This document shows, piece after piece, positions 15,134 through 25,447 of a DNA stretch of 64,000 nucleotides (positions are counted from its first letter, which is position 1; each line of letters starts with the position of its first letter). The position numbers and the translations under genes were made by a program. Under the pieces are notes generated by a model. It did no database searches and was not told the DNA's origin. It saw only the letters and a program-made list of their open reading frames with translations. The DNA lies in contig JAHDEL010000013.1 in the NCBI GenBank assembly GCA_020628855.1, positions 1 to 64,000 on the forward strand, given 5' to 3'. This stretch comes from Saprospiraceae bacterium (lineage in GTDB: Bacteria; Bacteroidota; Bacteroidia; Chitinophagales; Saprospiraceae).

Positions 15134-17368
15134 TCAAAACTCATATTGAAAAACAGCCTTCATAAAAAACGGAGTACCTGGCGTGAAGTGAATTTCTTCA
15201 ACTGAATCTAATTCATTTTGAAGTCTTGATTCTGTAGCGAACTGGGTTTCATTCCATTCAACATTAAAGAGATTTTGAATTTGAAATCCAATGCTAGCCT
15301 GGTTCCAACGATAGCCAGCATTGATATTGGTCACTGTATAACCATCTGCAACAATAGAGTTGTCTTCATTTGCCGGACGATCTGCTAAATGTATCACATC
15401 AAGACTGCCATACAAGCCTTTTATGAGCATCACATCTACACCACCAGTAATAGTTAAATCAGGGGAGAGTGGAATAAAGTTCTCTCCTTCAATAGCATCA
15501 ATAGATCGGGCGTGTGTGTAGGTTGCATCAACATTCCAGAACAACCAATTTACTGGTTGATGTCGAAAACTGAAGTCTAGACCTTGACGAGATGTCTTAC
15601 CACTAGGTTCTACTATTCCTGCATCTCCAACATAGACAAATTCTTGTTCGAGAAACAAGTACCAATATGCCATATTCATCACCATGTTTGGTCTAGGTTT
15701 CCAAATATAACCAAGGTCCATACCATAAGCCGCCGGTAAGATTTGATTTCCACTCTCAGCCACAACAACACGAGTATCATTTGAGTGAAAGCCTCTTCCT
15801 GATTTCAAGTAGAGTTGTAGATTTCTGCTTGGATTATAAAGGATGTTAAAGTTTGGACTGAGTATACCTTTGTTTTGCCCTTGTTTTTGAAAAGTTGGAA
15901 GCAACGCATCAACATATTGAAAGTCAAAATAATCAAACCTGATGGATGGGTTAAAATGCCATTTATTAATGTCAACAATTGCTCCAATAGACAAGCCTAG
16001 ATTTGTTTCATTGATATCTCCACGCTGTAGTTCACTTAGTGTCTCAGTTCTATTTGCAGTTCTCGACAATGCATTGTCGGTACTTTGATCATTTCTGAGG
16101 TCTAGGCCTGCATGCAGACTTCCGCTGAAATCACTAAGGGAAAACGCTCGAAAGTAAGTTGTTTGCAGACCATAGAGATTTCTGGTTTCTTGTTGTTTGA
16201 TCTGATCTCCGGAGATAGGGTCTTCTAAGAAGAAAGTAAAATTGGAGAATAATGTAAAATCATACTGACTATAGTATATCCTACTCTTTATGGATGATTT
16301 GCCATTGAGAATTTTATCATAATTAATAAGAATATTACTCCTCGAAGTCTGTCCACCTTCAGTGTCGTCTATGGCGCCTAGTCTTGTGATCAATCCACTT
16401 TCAATAGCACGCAACGGAATTTGTCCAGAAGCATCCCAGCTACTATTAAAATGTGAAAGCGTTATTCCGAGTTTTTCTGAGCCATTCATCTGGGCACTGT
16501 ATTTTCCAAACAGATTTATTCTCTGAAAATGCTGAGGGCTTTCAAAGTAGCCATTCGATGATATAAATTCAGTAGCAACATATGCACTCTGTTTTTCATG
16601 GTTGATGAGATCGAGCATGCCGAGTAGTCTCAATGTTTCAAACTGTCCTAACTCTAATTTGAATAGATTATCGTCAATGTTATCTTTAGTTTGGAATTCA
16701 ACATAGCCTGCTGTTGTAAAATTGCCTTTTTCTTGATAGTAAGGCCCCTTTCCAAAGTCTATTTTGTCCACGGTTTCTGGTATGATGAAATGCAGATCGG
16801 CATAACCTTGGCCATGGGCATGTGATACCATATTTACAGGAATTCCATCAGCTGTAATATTGATATCTGTGCCATGATCAATGTCAAAGCCCCTTAAGAA
16901 GATTTGCTCAGCCTTACCACCACCAGCATGCTGGCCGATGATAAGTCCAGGAACCCGCCGTAAGATGTCTTGAGAGGAATTCACTGGGTCCGTTTGGATG
17001 TCAATATTGGTAATTATTTGCAAAGCATTTAATCTCGGTGTAATGGTGACCTCCTTCAGTGTAATGATATCTTCTTCAAGAATAACTTTGTTGGATTCCT
17101 TCAATTCTTCAATTGAGATATATTGGGTGACAAACCCAATACTTGATACTTTCAGAACATCCGTGTGAGAGTACTTTTCTAGCGAGAATTCCCCGTCAGG
17201 ATTGGAGTGTGTATGGAAGTCTGAACTTGTGTTTAATATATTAGCATTAGGAATAGGGATAGCATGTTTATCCACAACTGTTGCTGTGATTATTTGAGCA
17301 AACGCAACATTCAAATAGAAAATAAAGAAGAGAAATGGTAGGAATATTTTCATAGATGTCAATGACAT
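15134..17368 (-). CDS. TonB-dependent outer-membrane receptor
   Basis: 744 residues. A signal peptide (to about residue 25, ...NVAFAQ) is followed by a carboxypeptidase-regulatory-like beta domain (about 26-112, ITATVVDKHAIPIPNANI) of the type found in SusC-like receptors. The plug follows (about 120-235) and contains DILRRVPGLIIGQ and the distinctive His-rich run VNMVSHAHGQGYADLHF, then GPYYQEKGNFTTAGYVEF. The rest is a 22-strand barrel ending in the typical C-terminal aromatic (...VFQYEF). The protein should import a scarce ligand across the outer membrane using TonB energy. The His cluster hints at a metal or metal complex, but no SusD partner or transport gene is adjacent, so the substrate is unknown. 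Confidence 0.85.
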   Translation of the reverse strand: MSLTSMKIFLPFLFFIFYLNVAFAQIITATVVDKHAIPIPNANILNTSSDFHTHSNPDGEFSLEKYSHTDVLKVSSIGFVTQYISIEELKESNKVILEEDIITLKEVTITPRLNALQIITNIDIQTDPVNSSQDILRRVPGLIIGQHAGGGKAEQIFLRGFDIDHGTDINITADGIPVNMVSHAHGQGYADLHFIIPETVDKIDFGKGPYYQEKGNFTTAGYVEFQTKDNIDDNLFKLELGQFETLRLLGMLDLINHEKQSAYVATEFISSNGYFESPQHFQRINLFGKYSAQMNGSEKLGITLSHFNSSWDASGQIPLRAIESGLITRLGAIDDTEGGQTSRSNILINYDKILNGKSSIKSRIYYSQYDFTLFSNFTFFLEDPISGDQIKQQETRNLYGLQTTYFRAFSLSDFSGSLHAGLDLRNDQSTDNALSRTANRTETLSELQRGDINETNLGLSIGAIVDINKWHFNPSIRFDYFDFQYVDALLPTFQKQGQNKGILSPNFNILYNPSRNLQLYLKSGRGFHSNDTRVVVAESGNQILPAAYGMDLGYIWKPRPNMVMNMAYWYLFLEQEFVYVGDAGIVEPSGKTSRQGLDFSFRHQPVNWLFWNVDATYTHARSIDAIEGENFIPLSPDLTITGGVDVMLIKGLYGSLDVIHLADRPANEDNSIVADGYTVTNINAGYRWNQASIGFQIQNLFNVEWNETQFATESRLQNELDSVEEIHFTPGTPFFMKAVFQYEF

Positions 17369-17446
17369 TTTCTAGTGAATCTCAATAAAGAAAGCAATAT
17401 TAATCTATTCTGCTTTTGAATTACCTTTTTTAGGGCTGACATGTCA

Positions 17447-17863
17447 TTATTTGACAAGGGTGGTTAGTCTCGAAATGCAGATTTCTTTTCCTTCTGCATT
17501 TGTGATTGTAATATTCCAAATATGCAGTGATCTACCTATTTTGATGGGAGTAACCTTACCATAGACTATGCCATCAGTTACTGACCTCAAATGATTAGCA
17601 TTGATTTCAACACCAACTACTTTTTGCGCCATTGGGTCTTCAACAACAAAAACAGATGCTACTGATCCTAGTGTTTCAGCAAGTGCTACAGAGGCCCCGC
17701 CATGAAGTAGCCCCATAGGCTGTTTTGTTCTTTCGTCGACGGGCATTTCAGCTATAAGGAAGTCCGAACCTACTTCTGTAAATTTTATACCCAAATGAGT
17801 AACAAGACAATTTTGGTTCAGTGCATTCAGTCCTTCTATTGTCGGGATGGTTTTCCAAATCAT
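17447..17863 (-). CDS. Hotdog-fold thioesterase (PaaI/MenI-like)
   Basis: 138 residues matching the single-hotdog acyl-CoA thioesterase family. It has a central GLLHGGASVALAETLGSVAS, with the HGG turn and the conserved Glu on the hotdog helix, followed by GVEINANHLRSVTDGIVYGK. Members hydrolyse aryl- or acyl-CoA such as 1,4-dihydroxy-2-naphthoyl-CoA in menaquinone synthesis or phenylacetyl-CoA intermediates; the sequence alone does not decide. Cytosolic, no signal peptide. Its ATG overlaps the stop of the 17860 gene by 4 bp (ATGA), so it is translated from the same message as the helical paralogue, an odd pairing. Confidence 0.8.
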   Translation of the reverse strand: MIWKTIPTIEGLNALNQNCLVTHLGIKFTEVGSDFLIAEMPVDERTKQPMGLLHGGASVALAETLGSVASVFVVEDPMAQKVVGVEINANHLRSVTDGIVYGKVTPIKIGRSLHIWNITITNAEGKEICISRLTTLVK

Positions 17864-19404
17864 TCTACTTGTATTTTTCTACGTTGTCTAATGGCATCTA
17901 CCATGCTAATATTAAGAATTTTGCTATCTAGCCAAGAAAGGATGTCAAGATAAAGAAACGGGCGCCTTTCGAGTTTGTCTTTCCTTAGAACTAATAAAGT
18001 TTGTTTAAGTTCTTGAAATTCTGACTTGATTACTCGTCTCTCCATTTTGGGTGTTCTTCTTATGAAGTTGAAAATCTCTCTTTGTACTTGCTGCATTTCC
18101 TTCATTTTTAGTAAAAACCTATAGACAGATCTCACCTGATACGAAACCAGATTCTCGTTACCCAAATCGTAATGGGCAATGAGGTTTAATATTCTAGCAA
18201 AGCATTGAATGTCTTCCTTAAACTTAGGGTAATAAGCATTCGTAATCAGATTTAAATACCTAATAGATTCTCCTAGTCTTCCTGCTCCAAAATAAACACA
18301 AGCTATTTTGTAATAGAATGTCAACTTTCTATTAATGTCCCAAGGGTATTTGGAGGATAACAACATTTGTTCAAGCTCTGGAAGTATATCCAAGCCTGAT
18401 TTATAGTTGGTATTCAAGAAAATGAGATTGAGCTGGTGGGTATAAATAAAAAGGTTCAGCTGTGATTGCTCATTCAAACTTAATGTAGCCTCATTAGCGT
18501 TTTTGAAAGCGGCTAAATCGTTCAAAGCGACCTCAAATGCGCCGAGTTTGCCTAATCCAAATAGACTATTCAGAACATTATGAAAGCCCTTAATATAAGT
18601 CACTGTTTCTGGCACTTTCATTTCAGGAAATTCATCAAAAAGCTCTACCCAGAGTTTTGCATAAGCATGATACTGCTGAAAATTTTGCAACATTTGATAA
18701 TACCAAACATGGCTTTGATAGTAGTGCAGTCTTGGGTAGAAGTCGAGATGTTCTGCTTGTGAACTTGGAAGCTCAGCTAGAAAGAATTTATTGAGATAAG
18801 ATACATCTTTAGCTCTTTTTGCATAGCCTCTCCTAAGGTAAAGGCCGTACATCTTGAGTGCAAGATTTGAAAGTCGATCAGCGACCTCTAACTTGGATAC
18901 AATCTCAGCAGAATGTGATGATAATTCTGCGGCTCGCTTAGCCATGCTCCCAGTGACATGCTGTGATTCTATTTGTTTTTCGAAAGAAATAGCAAGGTAT
19001 AGTAAGGGAGACTTTTGCGTCTTGAGAGCAATTGATTTTACTTTTTGTAGCATTGCGATGCTGGCTTGATATTGACCTTTAGCATAAAGTACTTTTGCAA
19101 AGTCAAACATTTCCCTAGCCTTAATCTCACTATAGCTAGTTTTATGGTAGTCTCTCAAGGCTCTGAGTAGCTGTTTGTATAAGTGAGCTTTTAGATTACT
19201 TAATTGAGCTCTTTTAATATTTGGAATCTTTAGAAGAATGTTCTTTTCATCGTAGACTCCAGATTTGTCTAGCAAATCGAATAATTGGATATAGAGTTTT
19301 TCCTTGCTCTTACTTTGAGTTGTATAGAGCTTAAAATGTCGCTTTTCACTTTTTGAAAGCGTCTGAATCAAATCAAGTAGATAGCGCGTTTTTAGTGTTG
19401 GCAA
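17860..19404 (-). CDS. Alpha-helical repeat protein, paralogue of the 13060 gene
   Basis: 514 residues. The start is TTG at 19404 (MPTLKTRYLLDLIQTLSK); an in-frame stop lies just upstream and no ATG is available until far inside. The start aligns exactly with the ATG start of the paralogue at 14592, which supports it. The protein is helical and solenoid-like with no membrane segment. Shared features include LYIQLFDLLDKSGVYDE, AQLSNLKAHLYKQLLRAL, AKVLYAKGQYQASIAML and the C-terminal RRPFLYLDILSWLDSKI. Function unknown. The upstream 144 bp are shared with the divergent leucine operon. It is coupled by a 4-bp overlap to the hotdog thioesterase downstream. Confidence 0.7.
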   Translation of the reverse strand: MPTLKTRYLLDLIQTLSKSEKRHFKLYTTQSKSKEKLYIQLFDLLDKSGVYDEKNILLKIPNIKRAQLSNLKAHLYKQLLRALRDYHKTSYSEIKAREMFDFAKVLYAKGQYQASIAMLQKVKSIALKTQKSPLLYLAISFEKQIESQHVTGSMAKRAAELSSHSAEIVSKLEVADRLSNLALKMYGLYLRRGYAKRAKDVSYLNKFFLAELPSSQAEHLDFYPRLHYYQSHVWYYQMLQNFQQYHAYAKLWVELFDEFPEMKVPETVTYIKGFHNVLNSLFGLGKLGAFEVALNDLAAFKNANEATLSLNEQSQLNLFIYTHQLNLIFLNTNYKSGLDILPELEQMLLSSKYPWDINRKLTFYYKIACVYFGAGRLGESIRYLNLITNAYYPKFKEDIQCFARILNLIAHYDLGNENLVSYQVRSVYRFLLKMKEMQQVQREIFNFIRRTPKMERRVIKSEFQELKQTLLVLRKDKLERRPFLYLDILSWLDSKILNISMVDAIRQRRKIQVE

Positions 19405-19548
19405 GCGTAGTAAAATATGATATAACTAATTGATAAACAATTAAATATATTATTACAATATCATTTAGAAAATGTAAATGTAGGATTTTTTGATTTTTTT
19501 GGGTTTGTATCTCGTCATAAATTGAGTTTGTAACAAATAACCCCAGTT

Positions 19549-20709
19549 GTGAAAAAGGAGATTCAAATTTTTGATACCACTCTTCGTGATGGCGAGCAAG
19601 TCCCAGGGTGTAAGCTGAATACCCAGCAGAAATTAGAAATCGCAGAAGCACTAGAAAGTCTGGGAGTCAACGTAATTGAAGCAGGATTTCCTATTTCGTC
19701 TCCTGGAGACTTTGCATCTGTAAAAGCAATCGCAAGTGTTGTTAAACATTCCACTGTTTGTGCCCTGTCTCGTTCTGTAAAAAAGGATATTGATGCAGCC
19801 AGAGATGCTTTAGTACATGCAAAGTACCCTAGAATTCACACAGGAATTGGAACCTCAGATACCCATATCAAATATAAATTCAAGAGTACAAGAGAGGCGA
19901 TTCTTGAGCGTGCTGTAGAAGCTGTTAAGTATGCTAAGCAATTTGTAGAAGATGTTGAGTTTTATGCAGAGGATGCTGGTAGGACTGATAATGAATTTCT
20001 TGCCCGTGTCTGCAGAGAAGTGATTAAAGCAGGAGCAACCGTGTTGAATATCCCAGATACAACTGGTTATTGTTTGCCTTCAGAGTATGGTGAAAAAATT
20101 CACTATCTCTATACTAACGTGGATAATATTGATAAGGCAATCCTGTCTACACATTGTCATAACGATTTAGGCTTAGCGACAGCGAATACAGTTCAAGGTA
20201 TCCTGAATGGTGCAAGACAAGTAGAAGTGACAATTAATGGTATTGGAGAGAGAGCAGGCAATACAGCATTGGAAGAAGTTGTCATGGTCATTAAGCAAAG
20301 ATTGGCAGACTCATACTCTACAACTATTCGTACAGAACAATTATCGGGTCTCAGCCAGCTAGTTTCGCAAAAAATGGCAATGCCAGTTCAACCCAATAAA
20401 GCAATAGTTGGTGAAAATGCTTTTGCTCACTCATCAGGAATACACCAAGATGGTGTAATCAAGAATAGAGAGAATTATGAGATAATTGATCCTCGTGATG
20501 TTGGTGTCGACACTTCTTCAATAGTGCTTACCGCAAGAAGTGGAAGAGCAGCATTGGCCTATAGAGCAAAGGAATGTGGGTACAACTTGTATAAAAATGA
20601 ACTCGATGTCGCTTATGCTAAATTTATACAACTCGCCGATACGAAGAAAGAAGTAGGTCAAGATGACTTACAATCGCTTCTTACTAACTTATTCTCTACA
20701 ACACATTGA
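19549..20709 (+). CDS. leuA: 2-isopropylmalate synthase, short form
   Basis: Catalyses acetyl-CoA plus 2-oxoisovalerate to 2-isopropylmalate, the first committed step to leucine. The TIM-barrel signatures are clear: [13 protein letters not shown] at residues 7-19, [18 protein letters not shown] (metal-binding His pair) near 205, [14 protein letters not shown], and the HSSGIHQDG motif near 295. At 386 residues it lacks the C-terminal allosteric LeuA dimer domain of the usual enzyme of about 500 residues, so classic leucine feedback at that domain is not expected. The GTG at 19549 is the only start that keeps the conserved N-terminus. It is first of a nine-gene operon; leuC starts 4 bp after its stop. 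Confidence 0.92.
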   Translation: MKKEIQIFDTTLRDGEQVPGCKLNTQQKLEIAEALESLGVNVIEAGFPISSPGDFASVKAIASVVKHSTVCALSRSVKKDIDAARDALVHAKYPRIHTGIGTSDTHIKYKFKSTREAILERAVEAVKYAKQFVEDVEFYAEDAGRTDNEFLARVCREVIKAGATVLNIPDTTGYCLPSEYGEKIHYLYTNVDNIDKAILSTHCHNDLGLATANTVQGILNGARQVEVTINGIGERAGNTALEEVVMVIKQRLADSYSTTIRTEQLSGLSQLVSQKMAMPVQPNKAIVGENAFAHSSGIHQDGVIKNRENYEIIDPRDVGVDTSSIVLTARSGRAALAYRAKECGYNLYKNELDVAYAKFIQLADTKKEVGQDDLQSLLTNLFSTTH

Positions 20710-20713
20710 AACA

Positions 20714-22084
20714 ATGGGATATACTCTTCTAGATAAGATATGGGACACGCATGTTGTAAAGACTATCGCTGGAGGTAGGTCGATACTCTACATTGATAGA
20801 CACTTCATCCATGAAGTAACAAGCCCACAAGCATTTAATGGCTTGAAGTCACGGCAATTAGATGTTCTGAGGAAAGAAAAGATAACGGCTACTGCAGATC
20901 ATAACGTACCTACGTTAAATCAAGAGCTACCAATTCAAGAGCCTCAGTCTAGACAACAAGTCCAAGCGTTAACTGATAATTGTGCAGACTTTGATATACC
21001 GCTATTTGACTTGAAGAGCCCTAAGCAAGGTATTGTTCATGTCATAGGTCCTGAGCAAGGAATTACTAAGCCAGGTATGACAATTGTTTGTGGTGATAGT
21101 CATACTTCAACACATGGGGCTTTTGGTACTGTAGCATTTGGCATTGGGACCTCACAAGTCGAACAAGTTTTTGCAACTCAATGCTTGGTTTTGCAGAAGC
21201 CAAAATCTATGAGAATTACTATTGATGGACAACTGGATAAAGGAGTCTCTGCAAAAGACCTCATCCTTTTTATTATTAGCAAGTTAGGTACTTCAGGAGG
21301 GACAGGCTATTTCGTTGAATATGCCGGCGACGCAATCAAATCGTTGTCTATGGAAGGGAGAATGACTGTGTGTAATATGAGTATTGAAATGGGTGCAAGA
21401 GGAGGATTAATAGCTCCTGATGATACAACGATAACCTATCTCAAGGATAAAGAAGGTGCTCCGCAGCCTCAGGTGTGGGAAGAAGCAACAACGTATTGGA
21501 AGTCATTATACTCTGATACTGATGCCGTGTTTGATAAAGAATATCACTTTAATGCTGCGGATATTCGACCAATGATTACCTATGGGACAAACCCAGGAAT
21601 GGGTATAGCGATAGATGAACAAATACCAGAAAATGCCAACCCAAAAGCACTTGAATATATGGGTTTTGTTCCCGGCCAATCTTTAATTGATTTGCCTATT
21701 CAGCATGTGTTCATTGGTTCATGTACCAATTCAAGAATTGAGGATCTGAGACAGGTTGCATCCATCCTAAAAGGTAAGAAGGTAGCTGATGGGGTAAATG
21801 TCCTATTGGTTCCTGGTTCAAAAGCAGTCGCAAAGCAAGCAAAAGCAGAGGGTCTTGTTGAGATTATAGAAGCAAGTGGTGTGCAATTTAGACAGGCTGG
21901 ATGTTCTGCTTGTCTCGGAATGAATGAAGACAAAATTCCAGCAGGAGAATATTGTGTTTCAACATCTAACCGAAACTTTGAAGGTAGACAAGGACCAGGT
22001 GCCAGAACCCTACTTGCTAGTCCTCAGACAGCAGCGCTTGCAGCTATCAACGGTACATTATCTGATATAAGAAAAGTCATATAA
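20714..22084 (+). CDS. leuC: 3-isopropylmalate dehydratase large subunit
   Basis: Isomerises 2- to 3-isopropylmalate together with LeuD, using a [4Fe-4S] cluster. I start at ATG 20714 ([15 protein letters not shown]), giving 456 residues; an upstream TTG would overlap leuA and adds a non-conserved tail. Key features are [13 protein letters not shown] near 130, the first cluster Cys in [12 protein letters not shown] near 335, and the Cys pair in [12 protein letters not shown] near 395. DHNVPT and [10 protein letters not shown] are standard for the aconitase superfamily. The spacing is 4 bp after leuA and 3 bp before leuD, so coupled expression is expected. Confidence 0.95.
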   Translation: MGYTLLDKIWDTHVVKTIAGGRSILYIDRHFIHEVTSPQAFNGLKSRQLDVLRKEKITATADHNVPTLNQELPIQEPQSRQQVQALTDNCADFDIPLFDLKSPKQGIVHVIGPEQGITKPGMTIVCGDSHTSTHGAFGTVAFGIGTSQVEQVFATQCLVLQKPKSMRITIDGQLDKGVSAKDLILFIISKLGTSGGTGYFVEYAGDAIKSLSMEGRMTVCNMSIEMGARGGLIAPDDTTITYLKDKEGAPQPQVWEEATTYWKSLYSDTDAVFDKEYHFNAADIRPMITYGTNPGMGIAIDEQIPENANPKALEYMGFVPGQSLIDLPIQHVFIGSCTNSRIEDLRQVASILKGKKVADGVNVLLVPGSKAVAKQAKAEGLVEIIEASGVQFRQAGCSACLGMNEDKIPAGEYCVSTSNRNFEGRQGPGARTLLASPQTAALAAINGTLSDIRKVI

Positions 22085-22087
22085 CAC

Positions 22088-22675
22088 ATGGATAAACTGC
22101 AATTCTTAGAAAGCACGGCAGTTCCAATGCCACTGGAAGATATCGATACAGATCAGATTATTCCTGCTAGATTTTTGAAAGCAACGAGTAGAGAAGGTTT
22201 TGGAAAAAACTTGTTCAGAGATTGGAGATATGATGCGCATAATCAACCAAGGACAGACTTTGTTCTCAATTCTGATATTTATAGTGGTGAAATACTCATT
22301 GCGGGTAAGAATTTTGGATGTGGTTCAAGTAGAGAGCATGCAGTTTGGGCGCTGTATGACTACGGCTTCAGAGTGGTGATTAGTAGCTTTTTTGCCGACA
22401 TCTTCAAGTCTAATGCTTTGAATTTTGGTTTGTTGCCGATCGTGGTTCCAGAGAAATTACTGTCTGAGATATTTGAGGCAGTGACAGCAGATCCTGCTTT
22501 GAGGATTCGAGTTGATCTTCCAAATCAAGAGGTTCGATTTAGGTCGACCTCTTTTGAGTTTGAAATTGATGCGTACAAGAAGCAATGCTTACTAGAAGGC
22601 CAATCAGATCTTGATTTTTTGATTAGTCAACTTCCAGATATTCTTGAATTCGAAAAAAAGCATAAAGTCTTTTAA
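22088..22675 (+). CDS. leuD: 3-isopropylmalate dehydratase small subunit
   Basis: 195 residues, the normal length. It contains DIDTDQIIPARFLK at residues about 18-31 and GKNFGCGSSREHAVWALYDYGF near 75, the swivel-domain signatures that complete the active site with LeuC. It lies 3 bp after leuC and ends 2 bp before leuB. Both subunits are intact, so the step should be functional. Confidence 0.95.
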   Translation: MDKLQFLESTAVPMPLEDIDTDQIIPARFLKATSREGFGKNLFRDWRYDAHNQPRTDFVLNSDIYSGEILIAGKNFGCGSSREHAVWALYDYGFRVVISSFFADIFKSNALNFGLLPIVVPEKLLSEIFEAVTADPALRIRVDLPNQEVRFRSTSFEFEIDAYKKQCLLEGQSDLDFLISQLPDILEFEKKHKVF

Positions 22676-22677
22676 TC

Positions 22678-23769
22678 ATGAGCAACTCAAAAAAATCGAT
22701 TACAGTTTTGTCAGGTGATGGTATTGGTCCTGAAGTGGTCAGAGAGGCGCTTAAGGTCTTGCTCAGGGTCGGAAAAAAATATAATATCGAGTTTGACCTT
22801 GACTTTCAAGCAATAGGAGCATGTGCTATTGAAGAAACAGGTCAGCCTTTACCGGAATCAACAATAGAAAGTTGTTTGCAATCTGATGCCGTTCTCTTAG
22901 GTGCCATTGGAGATCCAAAGTATGATAACGACCCAAGTGCTACAGTTAGGCCAGAGCAAGGTTTGTTGGCATTGCGCAAGCAATTAGAGTTATTTGCTAA
23001 TATCAGACCTGTCAAGGTGTATAAGAGTTTGGTTCATCATTCGCCAATCAAACAGGAAGTGATAAAGGATACTGACTTAGTGATCTATAGAGAATTAACT
23101 GGAGGAATATATTTTGGAGAGAAAGTAAGTACACCAACATCTGCAAGTGATTTATGCGAATACCATGATTATGAAATCGAACGGATATGCAGATTGGCTT
23201 GTGAAGCCGCTTTAAGACGAAGAAAAAAAATCTGTTTAGTTGACAAGGCAAATGTCTTAGAGTCATCAAGGTTGTGGAGAAAAGTATTCACTTCAGTTGC
23301 AGAGCAATATGATGCTCTAGAGGTGGAGATGTTATTTGTGGATAATGCAGCCATGCAATTGATAATCAATCCATCTAGGTTTGATGTCATTGTCACCTCC
23401 AATATGTTTGGTGATATCCTTTCGGATGAGGCGAGTGTCTTATCAGGCTCCATAGGATTACTAGCTTCTTCTTCGATTGGCAAGAATACTAGTCTATACG
23501 AACCAGTGCATGGCTCTTTTCCACAAGCGGCGGGGAAAGACAAAGCGAACCCAATTGCTACGATTTTGAGTGTACAAATGCTGTTAGAAGATTTAGGTCT
23601 AAGTGAAGCCGCAAATGACATTCACGAAGCAGTTAATGCAGTCATTGAGCAAGGATACTTAACAGCAGATCTGTCTAAAAGTCAGCCGAGAAGTTGCAGT
23701 GAAGTTGGTGAAGCTATAGCTAATGAGGTACTCAAATTAAGAACTAACAATTTCGGAGTGATAATATAG
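22678..23769 (+). CDS. leuB: 3-isopropylmalate dehydrogenase
   Basis: 363 residues. It oxidatively decarboxylates 3-isopropylmalate with NAD. Signatures: LSGDGIGPEVV at residues 10-20; RPEQGLLALRKQLELFANIRP, the leucine-specific substrate loop; ELTGGIYFGEK; and NMFGDILSDEASVLSGSIGLL with the metal-binding aspartates. EPVHGSFPQAAGKDKANP holds the NAD-binding loop. A Pro/Asp pattern typical of isocitrate dehydrogenase is absent. It sits 2 bp after leuD and 3 bp before ilvD. Confidence 0.95.
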   Translation: MSNSKKSITVLSGDGIGPEVVREALKVLLRVGKKYNIEFDLDFQAIGACAIEETGQPLPESTIESCLQSDAVLLGAIGDPKYDNDPSATVRPEQGLLALRKQLELFANIRPVKVYKSLVHHSPIKQEVIKDTDLVIYRELTGGIYFGEKVSTPTSASDLCEYHDYEIERICRLACEAALRRRKKICLVDKANVLESSRLWRKVFTSVAEQYDALEVEMLFVDNAAMQLIINPSRFDVIVTSNMFGDILSDEASVLSGSIGLLASSSIGKNTSLYEPVHGSFPQAAGKDKANPIATILSVQMLLEDLGLSEAANDIHEAVNAVIEQGYLTADLSKSQPRSCSEVGEAIANEVLKLRTNNFGVII

Positions 23770-23772
23770 GAT

Positions 23773-25440
23773 ATGTATAACAAGTATAGTAAGCACGTCA
23801 CTTCAGATCCTTCTCAACCTGCAGCTCAAGCAATGCTACATGCCATTGGTCTCAGCTCAGAGGACTTACAGAAACCACAAATTGGTATTGCAAGTTTAGG
23901 GTGGGAAGGGAATCCATGTAATATGCACCTCAATGGATTAGCCAAGGATATCAAATCAAGTATCAATGAAGAAGATTTAATTGGTCTGATCTTTCACGCA
24001 AGTGGAGTGAGTGATGGCATTGCTATGGGTACTTCAGGGATGCGATACTCTCTTCCTTCTAGAGATATTATCTCTGATTCAATTGAGACAGTGGTTTCAG
24101 CTCAATGGTATGATGCCGTAGTAGCAGTTGTAGGTTGTGATAAGAATATGCCGGGAGCTCTGATGGCAGCAGGTAAGTTAGATAGGCCAGCTATATTGTT
24201 TTTTGGCGGGACTATTGGACCTGGTTGTCATGCAGGAAAAGACCTTACAATCATTTCTACATTCGAAGCACTTGGAGAAAAGATTGCAGGTAAAATAGAA
24301 CAAGAAGAGCTCAATCAAATCATTAAGAAAGCTTGTCCTGGTCCAGGGGCATGCGGGGGCATGTACACTGCTAATACAATGGCTTCAGCAATAGAGGCTA
24401 TGGGGATGAGTTTGCCATTCAATGCATCTAACCCCGCAATAAGCAAGAATAAACAGAAAGAGTGTATTGCTATTGGTCAGGCAATTCGACGATTACTAGA
24501 ATTAGATTTGACCCCAAGAAAAATTGTTACTAAAGCATCTTTGGAGAATGCGCTGCGCTTAATTACTGTCTTGGGAGGCTCTACCAATTCAGTGCTTCAT
24601 ATGCTGGCCATTGCCGATGCATTTGGCTTGACTCTTACTCTAAAAGAAATCCAATCAATAAGCGATAGTACGCCATACTTGGCTGATTTGAAACCTAGTG
24701 GCAAATATGTTATGCAAGACCTGCATGATGTGGGTGGGATTCCTGGAGTGATGAAAATGATGTTAGAAGAAGGATTACTTGATGGTGACTGCATGACAGT
24801 TACAGGACTAAGTATAAAAGAGAATCTAAAGGCTGTCGACCCTGTCGGTTCAGAGCAGCAAATTATATTCCCTACCAAGCAAGCGATTAAGTCAACTGGT
24901 CATCTCCAAATGCTTTTTGGTAATCTCGCTAGCGAAGGATCTGTAGCAAAAATCACAGGAAAAGAAGGAGAAGTTTTCGAAGGTAAGGCAAGAGTATTTA
25001 ATTCAGAGGAGGAAGCTAATGCTGCTATCTTAAATAAAGAGGTGGCTCCTGGGAGCGTCATCGTCATTCGGTATTGTGGTCCTAAGGGTGCGCCAGGTAT
25101 GCCAGAAATGCTTAAACCAACAGGCCTTATGATTGGAGCAGGCCTTGGAGATAACTGTGCTCTCATTACAGATGGAAGGTTTTCCGGAGGAACACATGGT
25201 TTTGTTGTGGGGCACATTACACCTGAAGCTTATGCCGGAGGTATGATAGGACTATTGAAGGATGGAGATAGCATTCGCATTGATGCGAATACTAATACAA
25301 TATCAGTTGATCTTTCAGAAGATGAAATTGCTTTGAGAAAGAGTCTTTGGAAACCTTATGTCAAACCAGCTACTGGTTTCTTAAAGAAATACAGAAAGAC
25401 CGTAAGCTCTGCAAGTGAGGGATGTATAACTGATAAATAA
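23773..25440 (+). CDS. ilvD: Dihydroxy-acid dehydratase
   Basis: 555 residues, the usual length. It dehydrates 2,3-dihydroxy-isovalerate and -methylvalerate to the oxo acids for Val/Leu and Ile. Three Fe-S/metal motifs are visible: [11 protein letters not shown] near residue 45, [12 protein letters not shown] near 120, and [18 protein letters not shown] near 190. The C-terminal [16 protein letters not shown] is the conserved substrate loop. It connects the leu and ilv halves of the operon and is separated by 3 and 7 bp from its neighbours. Confidence 0.95.
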   Translation: MYNKYSKHVTSDPSQPAAQAMLHAIGLSSEDLQKPQIGIASLGWEGNPCNMHLNGLAKDIKSSINEEDLIGLIFHASGVSDGIAMGTSGMRYSLPSRDIISDSIETVVSAQWYDAVVAVVGCDKNMPGALMAAGKLDRPAILFFGGTIGPGCHAGKDLTIISTFEALGEKIAGKIEQEELNQIIKKACPGPGACGGMYTANTMASAIEAMGMSLPFNASNPAISKNKQKECIAIGQAIRRLLELDLTPRKIVTKASLENALRLITVLGGSTNSVLHMLAIADAFGLTLTLKEIQSISDSTPYLADLKPSGKYVMQDLHDVGGIPGVMKMMLEEGLLDGDCMTVTGLSIKENLKAVDPVGSEQQIIFPTKQAIKSTGHLQMLFGNLASEGSVAKITGKEGEVFEGKARVFNSEEEANAAILNKEVAPGSVIVIRYCGPKGAPGMPEMLKPTGLMIGAGLGDNCALITDGRFSGGTHGFVVGHITPEAYAGGMIGLLKDGDSIRIDANTNTISVDLSEDEIALRKSLWKPYVKPATGFLKKYRKTVSSASEGCITDK

Positions 25441-25447
25441 TTGTAAA

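Noticed and set aside
19373-19651. Minus-strand 92-codon frame across the leuA promoter region
   Set aside because: It overlaps the starts of two confident genes and has no recognisable feature; it is probably a by-product of AT-rich sequence.
19549-20709. Reading the short LeuA as homocitrate or citramalate synthase
   Set aside because: The barrel motifs and the immediate leuCDB neighbours fit 2-isopropylmalate synthase; length alone does not separate the families.
20663-20713. Upstream start of leuC inside leuA
   Set aside because: The extra 17 residues are not part of the LeuC family; ATG 20714 lies 4 bp after the leuA stop.
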